From: PALSA-693 sp963729695
GTDB lineage: Bacteria > Actinomycetota > Acidimicrobiia > Acidimicrobiales > Palsa-688
Reading direction: 5' to 3'
DNA: 64,000 nucleotides
Assembly: GCA_963729695.1 (NCBI GenBank)
Contig: CAVSOT010000009.1
Span: 124,001-188,000, forward strand
In this document: piece after piece, positions 1 through 8,503 of the stretch
Layout: each line of letters begins with the position of its first letter
How positions within the stretch are numbered: position 1 is the stretch's first letter
Position numbers and translations under genes: made by a program
Notes under the pieces: generated by a model
Seen by the model: only the letters and a program-made list of their open reading frames with translations
Told to the model about the DNA's origin: nothing
Databases searched by the model: none

Positions 1-769
1 GTCGTCGTTGATCCGGGTGTTGCTCCAGGGCCACGAGGGTGCATCCCATCGCCTTCGCCGTGGTGTCGTAGCCGGCCAGCACGAGGAGCACCGCAGCGGA
101 TCGGATCTCGTCATCGGTCATGGCGTGCTTGGCAGGGAGGTTGAGCATCGCGGTGAACAGGTCGTCGGGCTTCTCCCGCCGATGGCGATCCATCTCCTCG
201 AGGATGTACTGGTTGATCTCGATGGAGGCGCGCCGCATCGATTTCTGCGCTTCCTCGCTCTCGCTTCCATAGGCGAGGTTGGAGACGATGTCGTGCGACC
301 ACCGGCGGAAATCGTCGTAGCGCTCCGGCGGGATGCCAAGCATGTCGGCGACGATGACCGTGGGGATCATGGTGAAGTCGGCGATCAGGTCGTAGCTCTG
401 GCTGCCTGCGGTCAGAGGACCGACCAGCTCGTCTACTGCCTCTCGAACTCGTTGTTCCCACTTCGCGACCGAGCTCCTCGTGAACAGGGGCGCCAGGCCG
501 CCCCGGAGGCGTCGATGGTACGGACCGTCGACCGTGATCATGTTGGGCGCGTCGAACCAATAGATGAGCTCCGGATCCCCGTTGAGTTCCGTGAAGCGCT
601 CGCCGCCGTCGGTCAGAACGGTCGTGACCTCGTCGAAGCCGAACACGTTCCAGCCTTGCATCAGGTCGTTGAAGACCACGTTTCCGTGCGGGCGGAGTTG
701 GTCATACAGGGAGTACGGGTCGTCGATGGCTTCGGGGGTGAAGAAGTTGGTATCGATATGGCTGACCAT
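1..769 (-). CDS. Cytochrome P450 (partial, C-terminus outside window)
   Basis: Soluble bacterial cytochrome P450, a heme monooxygenase that would need ferredoxin and reductase partners; none is encoded nearby. The frame opens at an ATG at 769 with GAGGAG a few bases upstream and runs off the window at base 1, so about 256 residues are present. Seen: the motif YWFDAPNMITVDG, the helix TMIPTVIVADMLG and the I-helix oxygen-activation motif AGYDTT near the truncated end. The ExxR motif and the heme Cys loop lie outside. It closely resembles the P450s at 961-2139 and 51048-52232, so these are recent paralogues. It is divergent from the 961 gene across about 190 bases. Substrate unknown; neighbours suggest a sterol or isoprenoid side chain (inference). 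Confidence 0.9.
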   Translation of the reverse strand, partial: MVSHIDTNFFTPEAIDDPYSLYDQLRPHGNVVFNDLMQGWNVFGFDEVTTVLTDGGERFTELNGDPELIYWFDAPNMITVDGPYHRRLRGGLAPLFTRSSVAKWEQRVREAVDELVGPLTAGSQSYDLIADFTMIPTVIVADMLGIPPERYDDFRRWSHDIVSNLAYGSESEEAQKSMRRASIEINQYILEEMDRHRREKPDDLFTAMLNLPAKHAMTDDEIRSAAVLLVLAGYDTTAKAMGCTLVALEQHPDQRR

Positions 770-854
770 GCCTGCTCCTCGCGCCCTCACCCTCGTCGTG
801 GGGTTCGGACAACTACCGTAGCTGCGCTCGCCCGGTCCGGACCGCGTCGGGCCG

Positions 855-879
855 CCGAACCTGGTGTGCTCTGGTTCGG
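855..879. promoter_or_regulatory. Inverted repeat between divergent P450 genes
   Basis: Arms CCGAACC and GGTTCGG are separated by 11 bases, and a further GGTTCGG half-site lies near 803-809. The repeat sits in the divergent promoter region of two P450 genes, where a shared operator would be expected. No regulator gene is adjacent and the arms are short, so this is only a candidate. Confidence 0.3.
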
Positions 880-960
880 GCGCGGACGGGACTGGACAAC
901 GCTCGCCGTCCATGCCACCGTTGCCACCAGGCCGGACCATGACGACAACGGAGGGCCCTG

Positions 961-2139
961 GTGGGCGCACGGGTGAAGATCGACTTTCATGACGGGTCCT
1001 ACGTGGAGGACCCCTTTCCCGCGTATGAGGAGGTCCGGGCCGCCGGACGCATCGTCTGGAACGAGGTGTTCGCGGCCTGGATGCTGACGGGATACGAGGA
1101 TTGCCGGGCGGTTCTGGCCGACCGGGGCGATCGTTTCGGGGCCATGGCGGGCAACCCTGACCTGGTCTATTGGATGGAAACGCCCAACATGATCATGGTC
1201 GACGGTGCGGAGCACACCCGGCTGCGGTCGATCATGGCCCCGCTGTTCACGGCATCGTCCGTGGCCAGGTGGGAAACCCGGGTCAGGGAGGTGGTCGACG
1301 ACCTCCTCGCTCGGGTCGTGGCCCGGCCTGGCGGTTTCGATCTCATCGGGGACCTCACCATGATCCCCACGGTCATCGTCGCCGACATGCTCGGGGTCTC
1401 CCCCGACATGTATGGCGACTTTCGCCGCTGGTCGCACACGATCGTGTCCAACCTGTCGTACGGCCACGAGGACGACGATGTGCGTGCCCTGCTCAAGCAG
1501 ACGGCGAAAGAGGTCAACGAGTACATGCGGTCGGAGGTGGAGCGCCACAGGGCGGATCGTCCAGACGACCTCATCACCACGATGCTGGGATCGTCGATGA
1601 CCGACGGCGAGATCGTTTCCACCGCCATCCTGTTGCTGCTCGCGGGTTACGACACGACGGCCAAGGCCCTGTCCAACAGTGTGGTACTTCTCGAGCGCTA
1701 CCCCGAGCAGCGGCGGCTTCTCGTCGAGAATCCGGCGCTCATTCCCGCCGCCATCGAAGAGGTGCTTCGTTTTTGGGGCGTGCAGCAAGCGTCGCCCCGC
1801 CACGTGCGCCGGGACTTCGACTTTGCGGGGGAGCACGTCGCCAAAGACGCGACGATCTACGTCATGACGGCCGCCGCCAATCGTGATCCTGATCGCTGGC
1901 CCGATGCGGGCGGCTTCGACGTCAACCGGGACAGCAAGGCTCATCTGGCTTTTGGGCACGGACCACATCTCTGCCTGGGCGCGCCCCTCGCTCGGCTGGA
2001 GATGAGGGTCGCCCTGGAACGCCTCCTGGAGCTCGCTCCCGAGTACCGTCTGCGTCACGTGGACTTCGGTCAGTCGTGGCGCAACCGAGGTCCCCAGAGT
2101 GGCATCGTCGAGGTCGACCCCGGCCGCGCTGAGCTGTAG
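961..2139 (+). CDS. Cytochrome P450
   Basis: Complete 392-residue P450, normal length for soluble bacterial members. Landmarks: I-helix AGYDTT at 229-234, ExxR (E267, R270) on the K helix, and the heme loop FGHGPHLCLG at 331-340 with the thiolate Cys at 338. The start is a GTG at 961 preceded by GGAGGG with 5-base spacing; a second in-frame GTG at 973 is possible. It is divergent from the partial P450 at 769 and ends just before the convergent acyl-CoA dehydrogenase pair. P450s beside acyl-CoA dehydrogenases, ligases and a racemase commonly start oxidation of a branched or sterol side chain; that role is inferred. Electron-transfer partners are not in this window. Confidence 0.95.
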   Translation: MGARVKIDFHDGSYVEDPFPAYEEVRAAGRIVWNEVFAAWMLTGYEDCRAVLADRGDRFGAMAGNPDLVYWMETPNMIMVDGAEHTRLRSIMAPLFTASSVARWETRVREVVDDLLARVVARPGGFDLIGDLTMIPTVIVADMLGVSPDMYGDFRRWSHTIVSNLSYGHEDDDVRALLKQTAKEVNEYMRSEVERHRADRPDDLITTMLGSSMTDGEIVSTAILLLLAGYDTTAKALSNSVVLLERYPEQRRLLVENPALIPAAIEEVLRFWGVQQASPRHVRRDFDFAGEHVAKDATIYVMTAAANRDPDRWPDAGGFDVNRDSKAHLAFGHGPHLCLGAPLARLEMRVALERLLELAPEYRLRHVDFGQSWRNRGPQSGIVEVDPGRAEL

Positions 2140-2146
2140 CCGCCGG

Positions 2147-3253
2147 TCACCACACGCTCCCCTCACCGCGGCACACCAACGCCGCGTGGATCTCCCGTAA
2201 CCGGTTCGCCCGCTTCCCGCACCGCAGCTGCATGGCTTTGGCCCGACGGAAGTGGTGATGGAGCACGTGGTCGACGGTAGTCCCGATGCCACCGTGCAGT
2301 TGGGCGCCGGTCAGGACGCTCTCGACGTACGAGCGGCCGGCCGTGAACAGGGCAACTGCCGCCATCGCGGTTTCCGGTTCGCCGGCGGCCCGTCCGAGCG
2401 CGTCGTTGCAGGTCAGCACGGCGGCATCGGCCGCGATGGCCATCCGGGCCAGGTGGTGCCGGACCGCCTGAAAGGCGCCTATCGGCTGGCCGAACTGCAC
2501 TCGTTCGAGGGCGTAACCCCTCGACAATTCCAGCACCGCCGCGCATCCACCTACCATCGAGCTGGCCCGCAGGAGATTGGCCCGAGCCATGGCCACCTCG
2601 ACGCGGCGGGCAGGAAGCCCATCCGCCAGGACACCCGCCGACAACTCGAGGCCCTGGGGATCGAAGAGGCAAACGCGCTCGTTGTCAGTGCTCGGTACTT
2701 CCAACAGGCGTCCGTCGAGCTGTTGGCGCCGTACGACCGAGCACAACCACCGATCCGACTCGCGGATCGGCGCCAGCACGACCGCGCTCTCGGACTGGGC
2801 CAGCCACTCGACGACTACTCGTCTCCCCGTGAGGCGGTACTGGCGGTTGCCAGTGCGCTCTGCCACCAACGGGCCGTCAGGTGGGGCCACGAGCGCGGTC
2901 GGCTGGCCGTGCGCCACCTGGGAGAGGGTGTCGTCGAACTCGGGGTCGCCCAGACTTACGAGCACCGTCGCCGCACGCATGGACTGGAGCAACGGCGAGG
3001 CCAAGGCGGCTCGGCCGCACTCGCGAGCGACCAACGCGGCCGCGGCCAGCGTCCCACCTGCCCCGCCTGCGCGCTCTGGCACGTTGATCGCCGTCCACCC
3101 GAGCGCGCCCATCTCCTTCCAGCGCTGGCCTTCGTACCCAGGACCGGACCGCTCCTGCTGATTCAGGTAGGTGTTGTCGACGAAGGCGGCAAAGTACTGC
3201 TGCGCCGCCCGAGTGAGAAGCTCTTCCTCGTCGGTCAGATCGAGATAGGTCAC
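2147..3253 (-). CDS. Acyl-CoA dehydrogenase, small partner subunit (FadE type)
   Basis: A 368-residue acyl-CoA dehydrogenase-fold flavoprotein. The N-terminal alpha-helical and middle beta domains are poorly conserved, while the C-terminal helical domain keeps FGQPIGAFQAVRH and the GGIG motif near the end, as LHGGIGTTVDHVLH instead of the usual GGIGFTWEHDLH. The start is the GTG at 3253: it overlaps the stop of the upstream dehydrogenase by four bases (GTGA), whereas longer in-frame starts would overlap deeply. Sterol-degrading actinobacteria encode such dehydrogenases as adjacent unlike subunits forming alpha2beta2 enzymes in which only one subunit is catalytic. This pair fits that arrangement (inference). 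It oxidises an acyl-CoA at C2-C3; the acyl chain is unknown. Confidence 0.9.
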   Translation of the reverse strand: MTYLDLTDEEELLTRAAQQYFAAFVDNTYLNQQERSGPGYEGQRWKEMGALGWTAINVPERAGGAGGTLAAAALVARECGRAALASPLLQSMRAATVLVSLGDPEFDDTLSQVAHGQPTALVAPPDGPLVAERTGNRQYRLTGRRVVVEWLAQSESAVVLAPIRESDRWLCSVVRRQQLDGRLLEVPSTDNERVCLFDPQGLELSAGVLADGLPARRVEVAMARANLLRASSMVGGCAAVLELSRGYALERVQFGQPIGAFQAVRHHLARMAIAADAAVLTCNDALGRAAGEPETAMAAVALFTAGRSYVESVLTGAQLHGGIGTTVDHVLHHHFRRAKAMQLRCGKRANRLREIHAALVCRGEGSVW

Positions 3254-4428
3254 CTGGGCATCCCCAATCCTCGGGTGGCGATGATGTCCAATTGGATCTC
3301 GTTGGTCCCGCCACCGAAGCGCCATACCGGCGACGACCGCAAACCTCGCTCGAGGTGACCGTGTGCGGGTGCATGGGGGGAACCCGTCGCGATGGTGGCC
3401 TCCTCGCCGATGAGATCCAGTCCTGTGCTGCAGATCCGCTGGCGAAGTTCACCCCACCAGATCTTGTTGGCGGACGCTTCGGCGTACGGGACCTGACCGT
3501 CGGCCAGCATCTGGGCGCCCCGGAGCGCGAACAGCCGACAGATCTCGATGTCGACGGCGTGCTCTCCCATCACCTCCTGCAGGGCGTGGGCTTCGGCACT
3601 GTCCCCCTCGAGCAGGCCGGCCCCACTCGCCCACTCCGCCAGCTGCCGTAGCTCCCAGCGCGGCTCGTTGTGGTAGAACATCCGCTCGAAGTTCAGGGCC
3701 GCGGTGACCGCCGCCCAGCCGGCGTTTTCCTCACCGATCCGCTGGCTTTCGGGAACCACCACGTCGTCCAGGTACACCGCGTTCGTCCGCTCTCCGCCTT
3801 GGGTGATGATGGGTGTCACCGTGATCCCGGGCGTGTCCATCGGAGTGATGAAGAGACTCACTCCCCGGTGGCGATCCTCCTGCGCACCCGTGCGGGCGGC
3901 CAGCCACAGGTGGGTCGCGACGGATGCCCCGGTCGTCCAGATCTTCTGACCGTTGACGACGTACTCCGAACCCCTTCGCACCGCCCGGGTTCGTAGCGAC
4001 GCCAGGTCACTCCCCGCGTCCGGTTCGCTGTAACCGATGGCGAACACCAGCTCCCCCCGGAGGATGCGAGGCAGGTACTCGGCCTTTTGGAGTTCGCTCC
4101 CTTTCAGTATGAGCGTAGGACCGATGACGTTCAGAGTAAGGAGACCGTTTGGGAGCCGACGGTTGTAGAGCTCTTCGGCAAAAAGCCAGTGCTCTATGGG
4201 AGAACGGCCCTGCCCCCCGTAGGCCGTAGGCCACGAGACGCCGAGCCAACCGTCGGCCCCCAAGCGTTGGAGAAACCGCTGACCGTTGACCCGGGGCTGC
4301 ATCGGGTCCTCGATGTTCTCGGCCCGGGTGGCCGCTACGAGATCGGGATCGAGGTTGTCCAGGTAGGTCCTCAAGGCGGCGAGGAACTCCATCTGCTCGG
4401 GACCGAGTGCGGTCTTCAAGGTCGACAC
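3250..4428 (-). CDS. Acyl-CoA dehydrogenase, large partner subunit (FadE type)
   Basis: A 392-residue acyl-CoA dehydrogenase, catalysing FAD-dependent 2,3-desaturation of an acyl-CoA. Seen: the AIGYSEPDAGSDLASL flavin/substrate signature near 130-147, NGQKIWTTGA near 160, and the C-terminal FGGGTNEIQ, where the common YEGT Glu is replaced by Gly. That replacement is usual in FadE subunits that place the base elsewhere. It is translationally coupled to the next gene by a GTGA overlap. The GTG at 4428 is nearly fused to its GGGAGG, so the TTG at 4419 (8-base spacing) or the ATG at 4392 may be the real start. The promoter region between this gene and the divergent TetR gene holds the palindrome at 4523-4538. 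Confidence 0.92.
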   Translation of the reverse strand: MSTLKTALGPEQMEFLAALRTYLDNLDPDLVAATRAENIEDPMQPRVNGQRFLQRLGADGWLGVSWPTAYGGQGRSPIEHWLFAEELYNRRLPNGLLTLNVIGPTLILKGSELQKAEYLPRILRGELVFAIGYSEPDAGSDLASLRTRAVRRGSEYVVNGQKIWTTGASVATHLWLAARTGAQEDRHRGVSLFITPMDTPGITVTPIITQGGERTNAVYLDDVVVPESQRIGEENAGWAAVTAALNFERMFYHNEPRWELRQLAEWASGAGLLEGDSAEAHALQEVMGEHAVDIEICRLFALRGAQMLADGQVPYAEASANKIWWGELRQRICSTGLDLIGEEATIATGSPHAPAHGHLERGLRSSPVWRFGGGTNEIQLDIIATRGLGMPR

Positions 4429-4522
4429 CTCCCGCTTTGGAATCCGCTTTCAGGGCACCCCGGGCGGCGAACCTGGCGTCTTCCGGTTGGCGAGGCCACG
4501 GTAGGCGACGCCAGCAGCGTAG

Positions 4523-4538
4523 TCAACCCGTTGGTCGG
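4523..4538. promoter_or_regulatory. TetR-type operator, copy 1 (degenerate)
   Basis: The 16-base site TCAACCCGTTGGTCGG matches CCAACC-N4-GGTTGG at 10 of 12 arm positions. Better copies lie at 5271-5286 and 9706-9721. It sits between the acyl-CoA dehydrogenase operon and the divergent TetR gene, 43 bases before the TetR ATG, which fits autoregulation and joint control of the dehydrogenases. Binding is inferred. Confidence 0.5.
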
Positions 4539-4580
4539 TTACGATGGCTCTGGCAGAGCGGGTCAGACGGAAGGACAGCC

Positions 4581-5168
4581 ATGCCCCGACCTTCGAGACG
4601 GGCTGACATCAGAGCCACGGCCGCCCGGTTCATTCGCGTCCACGGCTTCAGTGCGGCGACCATGGACCTCATTGCTGAGGAAGTCGGGCTCAACAAGGGG
4701 ACGCTCTATCACTATTACCCGTCTAAGAGTGCCATCCTGTACGAGCTGTTGTCGGACCAACTCGACGCCACCCTCGACTTGATCGAACGGGTACCGGGCG
4801 AAGGAGATCCCTCGGATCGGGTGCGCGAGTTCGTGCGCCTGCAAGTGGAGCACGTATCCACTCAGCGGGACGAGGTGGTCGTGTTCTTTCAAGAGATGCC
4901 ACGAATCGACCAGAACCTGCCCGAGGGTCAGGTTCGGGAACTTCTGCGGCGCATCGACAAATACGAGCGGTTCAGCCGGCAGCTGCTATCGGCTGGAATT
5001 GCGTCAGGCGACTTTCGAGACTTCAACGTTTCTGCCGTCATGTACTCGATCATTGGCATGCTCGGCTACCTCCCAGTCTGGTTTCAGTCGTCGAGTCGAA
5101 AGCGTCAGGCCGACCTCGTCAGCCAACTGACCGACTTTGTGATGGGTGGCATCCTCACCTCCCCCTGA
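4581..5168 (+). CDS. TetR/AcrR-family transcriptional regulator
   Basis: A 195-residue TetR-type repressor. The N-terminal helix-turn-helix (about residues 5-50) is typical: ATAARFIRVHGFSAATMDLIAEEVGLNKGTLYHYYPSK. The rest is an all-helical ligand-binding and dimerisation domain with no recognisable specificity. The ATG at 4581 is preceded by GGAAGGA at a good distance; a longer in-frame extension upstream would cover the operator-like palindrome and is rejected. Its position among acyl-CoA dehydrogenase, ligase and racemase genes, and the three matching palindromes at 4523, 5271 and 9706, make it the likely local regulator, probably relieved by an acyl-CoA intermediate (inference). Confidence 0.93.
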   Translation: MPRPSRRADIRATAARFIRVHGFSAATMDLIAEEVGLNKGTLYHYYPSKSAILYELLSDQLDATLDLIERVPGEGDPSDRVREFVRLQVEHVSTQRDEVVVFFQEMPRIDQNLPEGQVRELLRRIDKYERFSRQLLSAGIASGDFRDFNVSAVMYSIIGMLGYLPVWFQSSSRKRQADLVSQLTDFVMGGILTSP

Positions 5169-5270
5169 GGAAGCGGATAGGGGGCCGAACCGTCGTGCGG
5201 GACCCGGCCGGCGGCGCAATCTGTCGTGGTTGACGGCCTTTGGCCCGGCTGCTACCTTTCGGCCCCATAC

Positions 5271-5286
5271 CCAACTTTACGGTTGG
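5271..5286. promoter_or_regulatory. TetR-type operator, copy 2
   Basis: CCAACTTTACGGTTGG has arms CCAAC and GTTGG six bases apart, the same geometry as the copy at 9706-9721. It lies 39 bases upstream of the ligase ATG at 5325, where it would block a promoter. This also argues against reading the ligase from the upstream in-frame GTG at 5226. Confidence 0.6.
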
Positions 5287-5324
5287 CTACCAGATGGGGG
5301 AACCTGGCCCATGAGGCGTCCGCG

Positions 5325-6911
5325 ATGAGCGATCCGCTCCCGACGGTATCGAGTCGCCTACGCCACCTCGCCGAGCACAACGCCGATCGGCCTATGGTCG
5401 CGTGTGGCGGCGACTGGCGCGGCGCCGGCGTGGTGGCCGGCCAAGCCCAGCGCCTCGCCGCCGGTCTGCACGACCTGGGGGTACAACCGGGTGACCGGGT
5501 CGCATCGATGATGACCAACCGGGACGAGGCCGTGGATCTGTTCTTGGCCTGCGCCGTGCTCGGCGCCATCCACGTGCCCGTCAATGTGTTTCTGAGAGGC
5601 GAGTTTCTGCAGTACCAGCTGCTCGAGGCAGACCCGACGCTGGTCATTGCGGACGCCGCCGCCGTCCCTCCGATCACCAAGGCACTCCAGATGCCCGAGC
5701 TGGGTAAGTGCCGGCTGGTCCTCCTCGACGCCGCGGATGAACCGGCCACCGCCTTCCGCGACCTCTACCTGGACCCGGTGCTGCGTTGGCCGGACCCCGG
5801 ACCGGATGACCTGGTGTGCATCCTCTACACCTCGGGCACCACCGGTATGCCGAAGGGCTGCCTGATCAACAACGGCTATCTCGTGCACATGCCGATCGCC
5901 CATGCCACCAACGGGTGGTTCACGCCCCTGGACACCTCGCTGTGTCCGCTTCCCCTGTACCACGGATTCGCCCTCAGCGCCCTCATGGACACCCTGATCG
6001 TCGGCTGCCGGGTCAGCTTCGACCCGGAGTTCCGGGCCGCGACCCTCATTCCCCGAGCCCGCGAAATCGGAGCCACTCAGATCTTCGGGGTCGGAGCCAT
6101 GGCTGCCGCCCTCCTGCGCACGCCGAACACATCCGGCGACACAGACCACGAGGTGGATCGCGGCATTTTCATCCCTCTGGCGCCAGACGTGCAGCGGGAG
6201 CTCGAAGCCCGTTTCCACATGCGAGCCATCTGCGAAGGCTATGGGCAGACCGAGGTCGTGCCCGCCACCATGGGATCGGGTGAGTCGGCCGTGTGGGGCG
6301 GCCGGGCCAGCGCGGGCAAGCGGGTGCCGTGGCTGGACGTTCAGGTCGTCGACGACGACGACCGGCTCCTCTCCTCCGGTGAGACGGGCGAGATCGTCGT
6401 CCGCCCTCTGGAGCCGTACCGCATGTTTTCCGGGTACTGGCGCAAGGAGCAGGCCACCTTGGAGGCGTGGCGCAACCTGTGGCACCACACGGGCGATCTG
6501 GGCTGCTTCGACCCTGACGGCCGTCTGTACTTCGTCGACCGCAAGAAGGACGCGCTCCGGCGCCGGGGCGAGAACGTCTCGTCCCTCGAGTTGGAACGGG
6601 CCATCGTCGGGCACCCCGGTATCGCCCAGGTCGCGGTGCACGCCACCCCGGCTGGCGTCAGAGAGGACGAGATCAAGGCCTGCCTCGTCCTCGAGCCCGG
6701 AGTGGAGGTGGCTCCGGCCCAGCTCTTCGAGTTCTTCCGCGCCAACCTCCCGTACTATGCCGTACCTCGCTACATCGAGTTTCTTCCGGCGCTGCCCGTG
6801 AATGCGGTCGGACGGGTGCAGAAGCACAAGTTGCGTGCCGAGTGGGACAGCCCCGCCACCATCGACTTCCAGGAACTCGGGCTCGTCATTGCCCGGGCGG
6901 ACAGGCGATGA
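5325..6911 (+). CDS. AMP-forming acyl-CoA synthetase (FadD-like)
   Basis: A 528-residue ANL-superfamily acyl-CoA ligase: it adenylates a carboxylic acid with ATP, then forms the CoA thioester. Motifs: P-loop YTSGTTGMPKG near 168-178, the YGQTE adenine-binding motif near 306-310, HHTGD with FVDRKKDALRRRGENVSS near 405-430 (hinge), and the C-terminal catalytic Lys in NAVGRVQKHKL. The ATG at 5325 has GAGG upstream; a longer frame from 5226 would contain the operator at 5271. Its stop overlaps the next ligase start (ATGA), so the two are co-translated. With the racemase and dehydrogenases nearby it probably activates a branched or steroid side-chain acid (inference). Confidence 0.93.
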   Translation: MSDPLPTVSSRLRHLAEHNADRPMVACGGDWRGAGVVAGQAQRLAAGLHDLGVQPGDRVASMMTNRDEAVDLFLACAVLGAIHVPVNVFLRGEFLQYQLLEADPTLVIADAAAVPPITKALQMPELGKCRLVLLDAADEPATAFRDLYLDPVLRWPDPGPDDLVCILYTSGTTGMPKGCLINNGYLVHMPIAHATNGWFTPLDTSLCPLPLYHGFALSALMDTLIVGCRVSFDPEFRAATLIPRAREIGATQIFGVGAMAAALLRTPNTSGDTDHEVDRGIFIPLAPDVQRELEARFHMRAICEGYGQTEVVPATMGSGESAVWGGRASAGKRVPWLDVQVVDDDDRLLSSGETGEIVVRPLEPYRMFSGYWRKEQATLEAWRNLWHHTGDLGCFDPDGRLYFVDRKKDALRRRGENVSSLELERAIVGHPGIAQVAVHATPAGVREDEIKACLVLEPGVEVAPAQLFEFFRANLPYYAVPRYIEFLPALPVNAVGRVQKHKLRAEWDSPATIDFQELGLVIARADRR

Positions 6912-8485
6912 GCGACATGGGAGACACCGTCAACGGCGCGTTCCAGGAGCGGTTGGCGAACGCCCCCGACGAGCCGTTCGTCCAGTGTGGGAAGAGGTGG
7001 CTCACGTTCGCCGAACTCGACGAGAGCAGCGACCGCTTGGCCACCGGGCTGGCCGAACGAGGCGTCGGCCGCGGCGACCACGTGGCGTGGATCCTGCCCA
7101 ACCGGATCGAGACGGTCGAGCTGCTCTTGGCGCTATCGAAGCTCGGGGCGGTGCAGGTTCCTCTGAACTATTGGCTCAAAGGCGAGTTCCTCGAATATCA
7201 GCTCGCTGACTGCGGAGCGCGGTTCCTCATTGCCGATGGGCCCGGGTATGAGGCGGCGCGCGGGCTGATCAAGCGCACCGACATCAGCGTCGTCGTCCAG
7301 GTGGACAAGCCCACCGCCTCGACCATCCTGTATGGCGACCTGTTGTCGGCCAGAGGCAGGTTCCATGACGAATCGCGGCCCGGCGATCTACTGACGATCA
7401 TGTACACGTCGGGAACGACGGCGGCCGCCAAGGGCTGCCTGCTCAGCTCCGGCTACTACGTCGCGGTCGGCCAGGCCTACGGGCTGTGCCGGTGGGTGGT
7501 CCCAGGCGATCGCATCTATACCGGATTCCCGATGTACCACACGAGCGGCCAGATGGTGGCGTTCATGAGCGCCCTGGTCAACGGGGCGTCGATTGGGATC
7601 GCTCCGGAGTTTCACGCCTCGACTTTCATGAAAGACGCCGCCGCCGCCGCCGCCACCGTGCTCATCGGGGTGGGCGTCATGGCCGGCATGATCCTGGCCC
7701 AACCGCCCCGGCCCGAGGATGGGGCGCACCCATTCCGGATGGCCACGTGGGTCCCTCTTCCTGAAGCGCAGCAACGGGAGTTCGAGGAGCGGTTCGCCAC
7801 GCCAGTGATGTCGGAGGGCTACGGGCAGACCGAGTGCGTACCCATCACCGCGACCGAGCCGGACGGCCCCCGAAACCGAGGGTCGTCCGGTCGGCCGTCG
7901 CCGCTACTCGATGTCCGTGTCCACGACGCCGACGGCAACGAGGTCTCCCCCGGCGAGGGGGGCGAGATCGTCGTACGACCCCGGGTTCCGAACGCCATGT
8001 ACAGCGGCTACTGGAACAAGGCCGCGGCGACCCTTGACGCCTGGTCCAATCTCTGGCATCACACCGGTGATTTCGGCCGCATGGAGGCGGACGGAGTGTT
8101 GACCTTCCTCGACCGGAAGAAGGACATCGTGCGCCGCCGGGGTGAGAACGTTTCCTCTCTGGCGTTGGAGAACGTCATCCGGCAGCATCTGGCGGTCGCC
8201 GATGTCGCCGTGTGCGCCCTACCGGCCGACCTCGGCGACGAGGAAATCAAGGCCTGCCTCGTCCTGGCGGCGGGCGCCACGTTAACGGCGCCGGAGTTTT
8301 TCGATTTCGTCCGCGACCAGGTTCCGTACTTCGCCATACCGCGCTACGTCGATGTTCGCGATTCCCTGCCGGCCAATGCGCTCGGTCGGGTCATGAAGCA
8401 CGTCCTGCGCGCCGAAGGAGTGCCCGCCACCGCCTGGGACCTGGAAGCGGAGGGGCTCGTCGTTGATCGCGACCGACGACGTTGA
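6908..8485 (+). CDS. AMP-forming acyl-CoA synthetase, variant P-loop
   Basis: A 525-residue paralogue of the preceding ligase, similar along its whole length. It keeps YGQTE, HHTGD, LDRKKDIVRRRGENVSS and the distal Lys of NALGRVMKHVL. The phosphate-binding loop is YTSGTTAAAKG instead of YTSGTTGxPKG: the Gly and Pro are both Ala, while the Lys is kept. The start ATG at 6908 overlaps the stop of the upstream ligase (ATGA); an upstream in-frame start at 6842 would lie inside that gene. The pair presumably acts on related acids, or at two steps of one pathway. Whether the altered loop changes rate or substrate cannot be read from the sequence. Confidence 0.92.
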   Translation: MSDMGDTVNGAFQERLANAPDEPFVQCGKRWLTFAELDESSDRLATGLAERGVGRGDHVAWILPNRIETVELLLALSKLGAVQVPLNYWLKGEFLEYQLADCGARFLIADGPGYEAARGLIKRTDISVVVQVDKPTASTILYGDLLSARGRFHDESRPGDLLTIMYTSGTTAAAKGCLLSSGYYVAVGQAYGLCRWVVPGDRIYTGFPMYHTSGQMVAFMSALVNGASIGIAPEFHASTFMKDAAAAAATVLIGVGVMAGMILAQPPRPEDGAHPFRMATWVPLPEAQQREFEERFATPVMSEGYGQTECVPITATEPDGPRNRGSSGRPSPLLDVRVHDADGNEVSPGEGGEIVVRPRVPNAMYSGYWNKAAATLDAWSNLWHHTGDFGRMEADGVLTFLDRKKDIVRRRGENVSSLALENVIRQHLAVADVAVCALPADLGDEEIKACLVLAAGATLTAPEFFDFVRDQVPYFAIPRYVDVRDSLPANALGRVMKHVLRAEGVPATAWDLEAEGLVVDRDRRR

Positions 8486-8503
8486 TCTGAGCCAGGGCGA
8501 CGA

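Noticed and set aside
787..2292. A 501-codon open frame on the minus strand opposite a P450 gene
   Set aside because: It is the antisense shadow of the P450 at 961-2139, with Arg/His/Val-rich composition, no domain and no ribosome-binding site. Long antisense frames are common at this GC content.
5358..6827. A 489-codon minus-strand frame across the first ligase
   Set aside because: The plus strand carries all ANL ligase motifs in one frame; the antisense frame has no recognisable protein features.
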